In this document: piece by piece, positions 17,812 through 26,777 of the stretch
Position numbering within the stretch: position 1 is the first letter of the stretch
Layout: each line of letters starts with the position of its first letter
From: Synechocystis sp. PCC 7509
GTDB lineage: Bacteria; Cyanobacteriota; Cyanobacteriia; Cyanobacteriales; Chroococcidiopsidaceae
Reading direction: 5' to 3'
NCBI RefSeq assembly: GCF_000332075.2
Contig: NZ_ALVU02000002.1
Coordinates: 268,443-332,442 of the forward strand
Length of the DNA stretch: 64,000 nucleotides
Position numbers and translations under genes: made by a program
The notes under the pieces: generated by a model
What the model was told of the DNA's origin: nothing
What the model saw: the letters and a program-made list of their open reading frames with translations, nothing else
Databases searched by the model: none

Positions 17812-19566
17812 TTAGAATGGTGCAACTCGAACAGAAAATGAAATCCCATTGTCTTGAAGCGAGTTGCCTTGCCGCTCGATAGAGATAAGTGGAATACCCC
17901 AATCCAAACTAGCTGATAACGAGTCATTCAACTGCCACCGCAACCCCAATCCTGTACTCAAAAGCGTCCCATCCGCAGAGTTTGCTTCATTATTGCCGTT
18001 GCTCCAGATTGTTCCTGCATCAATAAAAGGAACAATTTGCAACAACCCAAAGCCTTCAGGATCTCGAACAATGGGCAAACGTAGTTCTACCGTACCAGCA
18101 ATCCCATTATCCCCTACTCGCTGGCTTGTTCTGTAGCTTCGTACCGTATCCACGCCGCCAATCGCAAACTGCTCTAGGGGCAATAAAGAATCGAGTGTCA
18201 GTTGGGCAGCGATACGCGAGATCACTACCGCGTCTTTCTGCTCGTTCAATGCCTGTACCCATTGCGCTTGTCCTTGCCAACTGAAAAATCGTCCATCTGT
18301 ACCCGTGTTATTAACAGTGGCATCCAATACTCCCACGCCCAAGCTAAAAGTAGACCTGGCGGCTAATACTGTGTTAGGGCTACGGCGATTAAGCCAGTCA
18401 GTGCTAAACCGTAAGACGCTAACTTTGGACTCCCCATTCTCCGGTCCTTCGGTAAAAGAGAAAGGTTCGTCGTCAAACAAAAACGTGCGGCTGCGACGCA
18501 ACTGAGCAGACACCCCAAATGCCAATTCCTCTGTCGGAGTAAGAATAACTGGTTGGCGAAAATCAAAAGCGTAGGTTTGAGCGCGCCCTGTAATATCAAG
18601 CGGTGCGAAAGGCTCAGAGATAATTCTATTTCTGCCTCTGGTGTAGCGAAAGCCAAGTTTACCATTACGAGCATTAATGGGAATTTCATAACTAAAGCTG
18701 TAACTATTTACCCCTTTGGTAATTCCTACTGCTGCATTGAAGCGATCGCCTACTCCTAGCAAATTGTTGTAACCTAAAGCTGCTGTCGCACCAACAGAAC
18801 CCACGCTAGGGACTTCCCGATTATCGATAACTAAAGCAGCATCTATTGGCGGAGCTTCCTTGAACTTCACAATCAGAACATTTAGCCCAGGTCTTGTCCC
18901 GGCTGTTAGTTCAGCTTGCACTTGGCTAAAGAGGGGGTCGTTTTGCAGCAGTTGTAATCCTGCATTTAATTGTTGTAGGTTCAGGGGTTTAGAACCCGCA
19001 AGGCGAAGGCGAGAACGTACATAACCTGGTTTCAACCTTGTTAAGCCGTAAATGTCAATTCTTTCTAATTCTCCTTCTATTATTTGAACTTGGACTACGC
19101 CATCGTCAATCTCTTGGGGAGGCAAGAATGCCCCTGATGTTTCATAACCATTGCTAACGTACAATTCATTTATTGCCGTTCTGATCTCTAATAACTGTTC
19201 ATAACTTAATTCTTGCCCTACAAATGGGCGTACAGCCTGTGTTAGTTCTTCAGAAGAAAAGACTGTACTTCCATTTACTTCTATCTTCTTTACTTTGACT
19301 TTTGTGGTTACAGCAGGAGTAAGAGGAGGGCTAGGAGATAGCTTGGGCGCAAGCAGGGGTGAAGGATTAGGAGTTGGTAGTGTGCTGGGTAAAGGTGGTG
19401 GTGTAGGTTGTTCTTCAAGAGTTCCTAATGGAATAGAAGGAACTTGAGCAATAACTTTTCTAGATTGCTTGTAGTCTACTGCACTAGCAGACATCTTTGC
19501 TAAGATAGGATAATTCCAGCATAAGCACATCGAACTTGTGCAAGCCATGAGTAAGTAAAAGTTCAT
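17812..19566 (-). CDS. ShlB/FhaC-type TpsB outer-membrane transporter
   Basis: The 584 residues comprise an N-terminal export signal, a Pro-rich segment (residues 45-85), tandem POTRA domains (VKKIEVNGSTVFSSEEL at 90-106; QVQIIEGELERIDIYG about 168-183) and a C-terminal 16-strand barrel ending SFSVRVAPF with the terminal aromatic expected for Bam insertion. It exports the TpsA protein encoded next to it. The genes converge rather than forming the usual tpsB-tpsA operon, so expression of the pair must be coordinated by two promoters. Length is normal for cyanobacterial TpsB. Confidence 0.92.
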   Translation of the reverse strand: MNFYLLMACTSSMCLCWNYPILAKMSASAVDYKQSRKVIAQVPSIPLGTLEEQPTPPPLPSTLPTPNPSPLLAPKLSPSPPLTPAVTTKVKVKKIEVNGSTVFSSEELTQAVRPFVGQELSYEQLLEIRTAINELYVSNGYETSGAFLPPQEIDDGVVQVQIIEGELERIDIYGLTRLKPGYVRSRLRLAGSKPLNLQQLNAGLQLLQNDPLFSQVQAELTAGTRPGLNVLIVKFKEAPPIDAALVIDNREVPSVGSVGATAALGYNNLLGVGDRFNAAVGITKGVNSYSFSYEIPINARNGKLGFRYTRGRNRIISEPFAPLDITGRAQTYAFDFRQPVILTPTEELAFGVSAQLRRSRTFLFDDEPFSFTEGPENGESKVSVLRFSTDWLNRRSPNTVLAARSTFSLGVGVLDATVNNTGTDGRFFSWQGQAQWVQALNEQKDAVVISRIAAQLTLDSLLPLEQFAIGGVDTVRSYRTSQRVGDNGIAGTVELRLPIVRDPEGFGLLQIVPFIDAGTIWSNGNNEANSADGTLLSTGLGLRWQLNDSLSASLDWGIPLISIERQGNSLQDNGISFSVRVAPF

Positions 19567-19688
19567 GAAATAATGGGGCGATCTTTAAAATTTGCGGTCA
19601 ATCTGCCTGTTTGAGTTAGCTCTTGGCAAAACTGAAGACTTCGATAGTGAATTAGATTTTACTCTATTTATTCCTCAAAAATTGAGCT

Positions 19689-20702
19689 ATGGCAATCAAA
19701 ATTTTAATTGCAGATGACGAAATACTTTTTAAGCGAGTAATTAATCACTTCTTTGATTTACGAATTAAAGAGGGTAAGTACGAATTTTATTACGCTACCG
19801 ATGGTAAGGAAGCTTTGGAGAAACTTACCTCTGGGCTGAAAATAGATATAGTGCTGGTTGATATTCGGATGCCAGAGATGGATGGTCTAACATTAATCAA
19901 AAAATTAAATGAAAAAGGTGTCCCGGCTAAAACAATCATCATTTCTGCTTATCCAGATATACCTAATATTAGGAAAGCAATGAATGAGGGAACATTTGAT
20001 TTTTTAGTCAAACCAATTGACCTTAAAGAACTAGAAGAATGTATTAACAAGCTTTTTCAGCTAAATAAACAAAGTACGAAGTTAGCAAGACCAGCAGAAA
20101 CTAAACAAGCTGGGAAAATTAAGTCTCTACTGTCTGACCCCTCAAGTCAGAAAATAACTCCAAGTATTGCTTATAAGATCGTTAAACAATTACAAGTACC
20201 TCAGCAAATTGGAGTTATCAATCGGCTGATCGAAAACTTCAATATTGAAGAAATAGACGATCTTAAATATAGACTAGAATCTCAAGAATATATTGCGCTT
20301 GAGAGACAAGAAAAGAGGGAGGAGATTGCCCAGGAAGTTTATGAGCGCTTGGGATTGGATCAACAAAAGTTACCTCTACTTGCTCTAGAACAGGGATATA
20401 TTGAGGAGCGAGTTGTGCAAAGAAAGTCTGCTTCTGGAGAAATTAAAGAACCCAGTATTCACCTATATCTACGCTGGACTGATGAGGGATGCAAAGGGTA
20501 CTATTTAGGACCAGCCGCCGCTCTTGATGAAAAAGCCAAAACTATCCTTTCCATAATAGGCTACTCTCAGGATGAAAAACAGTTCGCTCAAGCTTTACCT
20601 AAAAAAGACGTGATAGAACCACCGAGCAACGATACTATAGAGGTAAAATCTACGTTTAAGAACCCAATTAGACTGTATGGCAAAGATTTTAAAGCGAAAT
20701 AG
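19689..20702 (+). CDS. Response regulator with uncharacterised C-terminal domain
   Basis: The 337 residues have a receiver domain at 1-120 with acidic pocket Asp9/Asp10, phospho-acceptor Asp58 in VLVDIRMPEMDG and conserved Lys108 in LVKPI. The rest has no recognised DNA-binding or enzymatic output domain: a helical stretch (KIVKQLQVPQQIGVINRLIE), a coiled coil and a small strand-rich segment (SIHLYLRWTDEGCKGYYLG) at about 255-285. It lies next to tpsB and near the CHASE2 kinase, which is its likely partner. The output is probably protein-protein interaction; this is inferred from the absence of an HTH. Confidence 0.85.
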   Translation: MAIKILIADDEILFKRVINHFFDLRIKEGKYEFYYATDGKEALEKLTSGLKIDIVLVDIRMPEMDGLTLIKKLNEKGVPAKTIIISAYPDIPNIRKAMNEGTFDFLVKPIDLKELEECINKLFQLNKQSTKLARPAETKQAGKIKSLLSDPSSQKITPSIAYKIVKQLQVPQQIGVINRLIENFNIEEIDDLKYRLESQEYIALERQEKREEIAQEVYERLGLDQQKLPLLALEQGYIEERVVQRKSASGEIKEPSIHLYLRWTDEGCKGYYLGPAAALDEKAKTILSIIGYSQDEKQFAQALPKKDVIEPPSNDTIEVKSTFKNPIRLYGKDFKAK

Positions 20703-20815
20703 CTATTTTATAAGATTTAGAATCACAAACAAAATAATTGTGTTTATAAAGTTGTGAGAAGATTTTGACGGTTTAATCAATCCTGCGAATGACATTGGTT
20801 GCATTTCACCCAATT

Positions 20816-21151
20816 TCAATTATCCGAAAGTATCATTTCTATTTCCGCAATCAATCGTTCTAGTTTTTTTTGTTTTTTAGCATCAGTTAATGCTTTGGTC
20901 TGTTTTAGTTGCTTCGCTATTATTAAAATTCGGTCTGCAATCTCATTTTTTGGAGATTTATCGCTCTCCTCTGGCTTTAACCTTAATTTAACAGAGGTAA
21001 CTAAAGCCTTAGTTTCAGAAACGCTTAAGTCTTGTTCTAAGACTATTTTTATTATTTTGTCTCTTTCTTGATAAGCTTCTTCTTCAGAAACGTTTAATCC
21101 TTTGCCAGATATTGACGCAATAGCAAGCGCGTGAGCGCCCTTCAGTCCTTG
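20816..21151 (-). pseudogene. Orphaned C-terminal part of ParB
   Basis: Immediately after the ParB stop (TAA, 21152-21154) the same frame stays open for 111 codons: QGLKGAHALAIASISGKG..., ending at TGA 20816-20818. The GLKGAHALA motif is a continuation of the ParB helical domain, so the full protein was about 369 residues. Without readthrough this part is not translated, unless reinitiation occurs. Confidence 0.75.
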
Positions 21152-21925
21152 TTACCGGATAGCTATTTTCAAATCCGTAGGTAGAGATAGCATCGGGAGT
21201 AAATTTGCCTTAACAGATCCCGGATTTAGCCCTAAGTCTAACAGCACCATTAGTAAGCTTTGTTCTTTTTCAGTAACCTTCATAGAAGCTAGGGCAGAGG
21301 TTTGTTCTTGGCTACTAACACCTACAAGCTGGGTTAATAACTTATTTTTTCCATCCCGTTCAATCCGTTTTAAAACAGTAGCTAAGGTAGTAGAGATTTC
21401 TCCAGATTCAAGTTTTGTTATCTTAGTAACTTCTCGCACGATAGCTTCAGCTTTATCGAGCGGATTCAAGTCTTCAAAATGAAGAAAAGTAAGCAAGGAG
21501 TCATGATTGAGGTCTTTAGGCATTGGCACAATTACCGTAGAAATTGTTTCCCATCCTAAAGCCTTTGCCGCTTCCCATCGTAATTGCCCGTCTAGAAGTA
21601 TGTAACGATTATTTTCTTGAGGGATTAAAATTATCGGAGTGATTTGACCGTGCTTACTTAGAGAATGAGCTTTTACAGTGATAGCGGAGGCTGGGATAGT
21701 TTGTCTTGGTTGCTCTGGATTAGGATCGATTAAATCGACTTTTACTTGCTTTTTACCCGACAATTCTAGTTGTTCGCGTAACGAATCAATTTGCAACTCT
21801 AATTGTTCTGTTTGGGAATTGGTTCTTAATTTCTGAATTTCCTCTTGTAGTTCGATAATCTTGTTTTCTTGAACAGTTTTTTGGACTGCGCCACTAAATC
21901 TATCGCCTATTTTTGGTAGTACCAT
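21152..21925 (-). CDS. parB: ParB-like partition protein, cut by an in-frame stop
   Basis: The 257 residues start with a coiled coil (20-60) followed by the ParB/Spo0J nuclease-like domain: DLIDPNPEQPRQ, LSKHGQITPIIL, YILLDGQLRWEAAKAL and ALGWETI are typical CTP-binding and box motifs. ParB binds centromere sites and works with ParA to segregate plasmids. Helical DNA-binding sequences continue after the stop codon at 21152 in the same frame (see 20816-21151), so a nonsense change removed the last 111 residues. The start overlaps the end of parA by one base, as usual for a par operon. Function is doubtful unless the stop is suppressed or another partition system exists. Confidence 0.85.
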   Translation of the reverse strand: MVLPKIGDRFSGAVQKTVQENKIIELQEEIQKLRTNSQTEQLELQIDSLREQLELSGKKQVKVDLIDPNPEQPRQTIPASAITVKAHSLSKHGQITPIILIPQENNRYILLDGQLRWEAAKALGWETISTVIVPMPKDLNHDSLLTFLHFEDLNPLDKAEAIVREVTKITKLESGEISTTLATVLKRIERDGKNKLLTQLVGVSSQEQTSALASMKVTEKEQSLLMVLLDLGLNPGSVKANLLPMLSLPTDLKIAIR

Positions 21926-22716
21926 TATTTGTTGCCAGTTTTGATTAAGTTACTTAGATCGTTAGCGATCGCCTTAAAGTCGTTGCAAGCTTGATGAGCC
22001 GGACGATATTTTTGTAAAGGTAATCCATTTGCTGAGGCATTTTTAAATTCACTGGAATCGCGGATTTTAGGATATACCTTAATTTTTAGTGTTTCAGCTA
22101 TAGCAGGCAGTTGTTGCAAATAAGATTTGTGGATAGCCCGTCTTTCATCGTACATACTTGGGACAAATCCTAATATTGGCGGTCGGGGACTAAGGTGTAG
22201 TTCATCTGCTGTAGTTATACACCACTCGACCAATTCTGCGGCTCCGGCTATGCTTTTCATCTCTAACTGGACTGGAACCAAAATATAATTACTAGCAGCT
22301 AGAGCATTCACGTTTAGCATTCCCAAGGTTGCCGGACAATCTAAGATCGTTAAATCGTGAGGTAATGGATAGGACTTTAATCTGTCAGCAAGTACATACT
22401 CTCCGCGCTTGCGAATTACAAGCTCGTTAGCTACTTCACTTAATCGTGGATGACCCTGACATACTTCTACTTTATCGTTGCCCCAACAAGAAACCAAAGG
22501 ATAGTTGCCTTTAAAATCTTTAGAAAACAACTGAGCTATAGTGCGATCGCTTTCCGATGCTGGTAATCCGCAAAAAACATCTAGGGATCTTTGCGGATCT
22601 AGGTCAAGTAAGGCAACAGAAAAGTTGCGACGACTCATTTCGTAGGCTAGGTGTACGCCTAAAGTCGTTTTTCCTACGCCACCAGCATTTGCCAAAATTG
22701 AGAGGACAATGGACAT
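21925..22716 (-). CDS. parA: ParA-family partition ATPase
   Basis: The 263 residues show the deviant Walker A motif NAGGVGKTT at about 10-18 with its signature residues, Walker A' LLDLDPQRSL, and Walker B TILDCPATLG. ParA dimers bind DNA with ATP and move ParB-bound plasmids. It is a short type Ib/MinD-like form without an N-terminal regulatory HTH. The gene is followed by parB with a one-base overlap. The 230 bases upstream are a possible place for parS or the operator, but no clear iteron is seen. Confidence 0.9.
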   Translation of the reverse strand: MSIVLSILANAGGVGKTTLGVHLAYEMSRRNFSVALLDLDPQRSLDVFCGLPASESDRTIAQLFSKDFKGNYPLVSCWGNDKVEVCQGHPRLSEVANELVIRKRGEYVLADRLKSYPLPHDLTILDCPATLGMLNVNALAASNYILVPVQLEMKSIAGAAELVEWCITTADELHLSPRPPILGFVPSMYDERRAIHKSYLQQLPAIAETLKIKVYPKIRDSSEFKNASANGLPLQKYRPAHQACNDFKAIANDLSNLIKTGNK

Positions 22717-22952
22717 AGTAGAAAATAACAGTCCTATTATTTGTGTCGTATATTAAAATACTACAGCTTAGATCGCTTTTTCGGGAGGTGCATACTAAGC
22801 TCTCAACCTTCTACAATTTGGGTTACTAAGCTAGTAATAGAACTAGCCTGTTATCCGTCCTTATTAGTGTGCTTGAGCATACTATGCGATCGCTTGCTCA
22901 AAAAATTATTTTCAGAACTGGAAAATTACCAGTAATGCGATCGCGCTTTCAA

Positions 22953-23642
22953 CTACCGCAAACTTTCACAAGCTACCCCATCAGAATCGCCGTCCAGTCT
23001 AAATTTATCCCCAGGAAAAGCCTTTAGCACTTGCTGCGCCTGAGCCTGAGTTTTGAAATCGCTACAATTGCAATCGCTATTGGTGCAATTTGGTAGGGAT
23101 TGAGTTTTTACAGATGGAGCTACTTTAACTGTCTGAGGATTACTACTAAGCTTCCCCCGCCTGTAATCCCAAGGCATCACAGGTGACTTTTGATTCCAAA
23201 AGCCAAACCGTTGCTTTTTCGCTTGTGTTTCTGCCTGTAAATACTGGTCTTTAGTAGCAGCACACCCACTGAGGTACTGGCGGTAAACCACTGCTTGACC
23301 GTCTTTGACCATTTGCAAGTTAACCGATTTCTTTCCCGCATATAACTCGGCTACAGTCCTACCATAGAGATCGCGCGTTATCGTGCGGACTTGTACCGCC
23401 GTACCTGGGGGTAGCAATTGCTTGAGCCTAGAAGTCGATTGTTGTCCCCAAGGATTTTGAGCGCGTTCTGGAGCGTCAACGCAAGCAAGTCGTACTGTGG
23501 TCACTTGACCTGACTTACGGACACGCAGGGTATCGCCGTCGCCTATGCTGATGACGGTAGCGGGGGTATTCTGAGCTAGGGCTATGGAGGGCGCTAACAA
23601 TAGGGGGAAAACTAAAAAGGTTCTAGCTAATAAGCTTTTCAA
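22953..23642 (-). CDS. Secreted thermonuclease with Excalibur domain
   Basis: The 229 residues have a signal peptide (1-23, ending SIALAQ), a staphylococcal-nuclease domain (28-150: IGDGDTLRVR, CVDAPERA, RDLYGRTVAEL supply the calcium-binding acids and catalytic Arg/Glu) and a C-terminal Excalibur calcium-binding motif (CSDFKTQAQAQQVL...DGDSDGVACE). It should cleave DNA and RNA outside the cytoplasm. Such genes are common on cyanobacterial plasmids, and this one is a single-gene unit. Confidence 0.92.
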   Translation of the reverse strand: MKSLLARTFLVFPLLLAPSIALAQNTPATVISIGDGDTLRVRKSGQVTTVRLACVDAPERAQNPWGQQSTSRLKQLLPPGTAVQVRTITRDLYGRTVAELYAGKKSVNLQMVKDGQAVVYRQYLSGCAATKDQYLQAETQAKKQRFGFWNQKSPVMPWDYRRGKLSSNPQTVKVAPSVKTQSLPNCTNSDCNCSDFKTQAQAQQVLKAFPGDKFRLDGDSDGVACESLR

Positions 23643-23708
23643 GGGGATTTTGCAGAGTTAGGAAGTGGATGCTATTAGTATTCCCAAATTATTAACACCT
23701 TAAACAAT

Positions 23709-24170
23709 TTACTGCTTAATTTTCCACATCCGGTCGTCAAACTTAAATTCTAACGGTGGCTCCAAAGTAATCTGCAAATCAGGGTACTGAGGATTAAGCA
23801 GGTAGTTAAATTCGACGGGAACAATAGCGGATGGAACTCTAAGCACGGCTGTCTCTTGCTTTTGTAACCACTGCTTACCAATATTCTGCAAAACAGGATA
23901 AGCGGCTATACTTTGCCAATTCTCCGGTAAGCTATCTACGTCTACTACCGTCATCGCAATGTTTTCTGGCAAAAAAGCACGGATAGCAACCAAAGGAATG
24001 CGATCGCTCTCGGTATGGACAAAAACCTCTAGGCTTGCAAGAGCTAAACTTTCAGCCGTATAAACAACCTTAAATCCTTGAGGAGTCCATCTTGCTGAAG
24101 CGTAAAGCCCACCCATCCCAGAAAAGGCGCTATCCAGGTGTTTTCGGTTACAAATTCGCCAAACCTGCAC
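23709..24170 (-). CDS. RES-family toxin
   Basis: The 153 residues match RES-domain toxins, which degrade NAD+ in the cytoplasm. The conserved Arg is near the N-terminus (VWRICN), the GGLYASARW segment leads into strand 2, ESLALASLEVFVH supplies the conserved Glu, and VPSAIVPVEFNYLLNP contains the conserved Ser/Asn region. Size and gene order (antitoxin first, one-base overlap at 24170) are typical. It should be held inactive by the Xre/ParS-like protein next door and helps keep the replicon in the population. Confidence 0.9.
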   Translation of the reverse strand: MQVWRICNRKHLDSAFSGMGGLYASARWTPQGFKVVYTAESLALASLEVFVHTESDRIPLVAIRAFLPENIAMTVVDVDSLPENWQSIAAYPVLQNIGKQWLQKQETAVLRVPSAIVPVEFNYLLNPQYPDLQITLEPPLEFKFDDRMWKIKQ

Positions 24171-24583
24171 TACCCAAACATCCCATATTCAGCACGATAC
24201 AGCATTTCTTCAACGGTTTTAGCTCCAGCATCGGTAGCTAGGGCTTGTAAGGGTGTTTCTCCCGACAGTGCAGTTTTTGGAGTAGAAAGCCAGCGCTTAG
24301 TTTCGCCTTCGTCCTCAAATAACTCCAGCGCTTGTTTAACAATACGGTTAAAGCGTTCTATTCTATCAACAACAGCTATTTTGAGGACGAGATTTTGCTT
24401 TTCATAGCGAAACTGAGTGCTTTCGGGGATGCCAAATAAGTATCTTATATCGGTTTTGTTTAAATCAAAGCGTTTGGCTATCTCTTTAATAGAGTGATAC
24501 TTTTTGTCGCTTGTTGAAGCATTCTGTTGTTTGCCCACTGCGACTGCACGAAATGAATCAACTTGGGTAGTAGCTTTAACCAT
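24170..24583 (-). CDS. Xre/MbcA/ParS-type antitoxin (DUF2384)
   Basis: This 137-residue protein has an N-terminal helical DNA-binding region (SIKEIAKRFDLNKTDIRYLFGIP) and the C-terminal toxin-binding domain with ALELFEDEGETKRWLSTP and GETPLQALATDAGAKTVEEML, the hallmarks of the RES-partner antitoxin family. It neutralises the toxin encoded directly downstream and probably represses the operon. The stop of this gene overlaps the toxin start by one base. Confidence 0.9.
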   Translation of the reverse strand: MVKATTQVDSFRAVAVGKQQNASTSDKKYHSIKEIAKRFDLNKTDIRYLFGIPESTQFRYEKQNLVLKIAVVDRIERFNRIVKQALELFEDEGETKRWLSTPKTALSGETPLQALATDAGAKTVEEMLYRAEYGMFG

Positions 24584-24639
24584 AATTGTTTTACTTCATT
24601 TGATATTTTAATTCTATCAAATGAAACTCACCAATAGTT

Positions 24640-25779
24640 TTACTGTTTTTGCATCACCGCCAAAACCTTTCGCGCTACCTCCACCGGAACTAATGCCGAG
24701 GCTGCCGCATCCCGCAGGCGATCGCCCTGGTGCAGCGCGGCAATTATTCTCTGTGATGAGGGTTTAGCAAGGAAATTTTGGTGTAAATTTGCTGATATGC
24801 GATCGCTGACCTGCCCATCTGCTAAAACCATAGAGAGAAAATCATCCTGCTTGCCGCCGATAACCTCTTGCTCTACTTTTGATAGCACTTTTGCTTGCAT
24901 TTGGTGCAGGTCGCGTTCTACTACTTGAGTTTCGTTCGTGAACTTAAAGTATTCCGTTAAACTGCCGATTGGGTAGTTGAATTCAGAGTAGCGATATTTA
25001 AAATAACGTTCCACGTTGGCTCGATGGGCCCAAGTTCCCAGCACTTCAATTTTTACTACCTCATAATGCGATCGCATATCTCGATATATTTCTACTAGCC
25101 TACTGTCGATAGAACGAGTTGTTATACCGATTTTGTGAAACACCTGCCCATCAGCCTGCACTTTCAGGTAGTACAAACTAGCTTCCAAAATTTTCCGCAT
25201 CTGAGCGCTGTAAATCCGCAGATCAGCCAAGCGAACCCGTAGCTCCTCAAGCGGCAGCACCGAGCCAGAGTTGTCGAAAATAGTAGCCTCCAGGTGTGCC
25301 AGCTTTTGCTCTATCAATGGCTCTTGTACACTATTGAATACGGATAGAGGCAATGTGCCAACCGGGATTTGCCCTAGCTGAGTAAATTGGTAAGCTTTTC
25401 GCTCTGTCGCGGCGTTTACGTTTGGCGAAGTCTCTAGTAAATTTTCTCTGGTAAAAGCTGGTAATACCTCTAGGCGGTCGATGCCATTATTGTGAGCCTT
25501 GTGTCTTTGCCAAAGTTTTTTTAGCTGCTCTAGCTCCTCGCCTGTCAAATAGATATTGAAAGCATCGTACAACGGTAAATGCGGTACGTCGCGCGGCTCT
25601 CGCTTGATAACTAAGTTGCAAGTTTCTCCAGCGTGGGCGAAATGATGCTCTTTAATCTTGCCTTTTTTGGCGATTAGTGCTTTGCCACAGTACGGACATA
25701 TTAAATTAGTTCTCCCACTGGCTACATCCTCAATTTCGATTAGTTGATTATCGGTATCAACGCCGTACCTCAGCCACAT
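24640..25779 (-). CDS. CoiA-like zinc domain protein with GIY-YIG/T5orf172-like segment
   Basis: The 379 residues start with a zinc-binding segment typical of competence protein CoiA (ICPYCGKALIAKKGKIKEHHFAH, residues 28-50: CxxC and HHxxH). The middle contains YYLKVQADGQVFHKIGIT and an Arg eight residues on, which looks like the T5orf172 version of the GIY-YIG nuclease fold. A helical C-terminus follows. The combination implies a nucleic-acid-processing enzyme, perhaps in DNA uptake, repair or defence, but the catalytic residues are not certain. It stands alone between the toxin-antitoxin operon and IS21 copy A. Confidence 0.65.
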   Translation of the reverse strand: MWLRYGVDTDNQLIEIEDVASGRTNLICPYCGKALIAKKGKIKEHHFAHAGETCNLVIKREPRDVPHLPLYDAFNIYLTGEELEQLKKLWQRHKAHNNGIDRLEVLPAFTRENLLETSPNVNAATERKAYQFTQLGQIPVGTLPLSVFNSVQEPLIEQKLAHLEATIFDNSGSVLPLEELRVRLADLRIYSAQMRKILEASLYYLKVQADGQVFHKIGITTRSIDSRLVEIYRDMRSHYEVVKIEVLGTWAHRANVERYFKYRYSEFNYPIGSLTEYFKFTNETQVVERDLHQMQAKVLSKVEQEVIGGKQDDFLSMVLADGQVSDRISANLHQNFLAKPSSQRIIAALHQGDRLRDAAASALVPVEVARKVLAVMQKQ

Positions 25780-25946
25780 ACAAATCTCGCTTCTTACTTG
25801 ACAGCTTCCTATAAAACCATTTGTTAAATGTCAAGTGTTTTACGTGTCGCGACAGAGTATTGTCGGTTAGTTGACGCGAAAAGGAAGTTCAGATCGAAAC
25901 GACAACTACAGATCGCTTGCGAATAGAAACATAAAAAATAGCTCGG

Positions 25947-26777
25947 TTAGGATGATTGAGAATTATTCGAGCGATTAGTAGCAGCCTGACGACGGTAGCT
26001 GTCAGACTTAATCTCAAAGATCGTGCCATGATGAACTAAGCGGTCTACAGCAGCAACCGTCATCATTGAATCGGAAAAAATCGTATCCCACTGACTGAAA
26101 GGCTGATTAGCAGTGATGAGAAGACTTTTGCGCTCATAGCGATGAGCAATCAACTCAAACAAGACCGAAGTTTCCGCCTCAGACTTTTTGACATAGCCCA
26201 GATCGTCAAGCACCAGCAAGTCGAAGCGGTCGAGCTTTCTGAGTAAAGCTGGCAGTTGCAATTGCAGTTTAGCGTGCTGCAACTCTTGGACTAGAGCATT
26301 AGCCGCAAAGAACTTAGCCCGCTTGCCCAACTCCACCATCCGACGAGTTAAACCAGCAGCCAGATGAGTCTTCCCTACTCCAGAGGGACCAAAAATTAGA
26401 CAATTTCCAGCCCGCTCCAACCAAGCAGGATCTTCAGCCAACTGCATTAGCGGTGCAGGATTGAACTGAGGGCAATGCCTAAAATCAAAGTTGGAAAAAC
26501 TTTTTGCGGTGGGAAGTTGAGCTTCGGCGAGGGTCCGTTGCAACCGGAGCGCGTTGCGGCGATGTGTTTCTTGTTCGCATAATGCTAGTAAGAATTTGGC
26601 ATAAGACCATTGCTCCTGTATAGCCTGGTGTTCCAATGATTCCCAGTGAGCGAGCATATGAGTCAGTTTGAGTTGCTTGAGGTAAAGAATTAGCTGCTGG
26701 TGAGGACTGGGGGCTATTATTGGGGAAATCGGACTGGGGATTATGCCCGTGGGGTTTGGACTCAATGAGTTGGTCAT
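25947..26777 (-). CDS. istB: IS21 helper ATPase IstB (copy A)
   Basis: The 276-residue AAA+ protein has Walker A GPSGVGKTHLA (about 128-138) and Walker B LLVLDDLGYV. It binds DNA and activates the IstA transposase for target capture. Its first 293 bases overlap the 3' end of istA in another frame, an unusually long overlap that implies translational coupling. The protein is identical to that of copy B. Length is slightly above the usual 250 because of a Pro-rich N-terminal tail, so an internal start is possible. Confidence 0.93.
   Translation of the reverse strand: MTNSLSPNPTGIIPSPISPIIAPSPHQQLILYLKQLKLTHMLAHWESLEHQAIQEQWSYAKFLLALCEQETHRRNALRLQRTLAEAQLPTAKSFSNFDFRHCPQFNPAPLMQLAEDPAWLERAGNCLIFGPSGVGKTHLAAGLTRRMVELGKRAKFFAANALVQELQHAKLQLQLPALLRKLDRFDLLVLDDLGYVKKSEAETSVLFELIAHRYERKSLLITANQPFSQWDTIFSDSMMTVAAVDRLVHHGTIFEIKSDSYRRQAATNRSNNSQSS

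Noticed and set aside
20799..21071. Plus-strand frame of 90 residues
   Set aside because: Antisense to the conserved ParB C-terminal sequence.
22717..22952. parS-like iterons upstream of parA
   Set aside because: Some short inverted stretches occur, but no repeated or clearly palindromic array could be established by eye.
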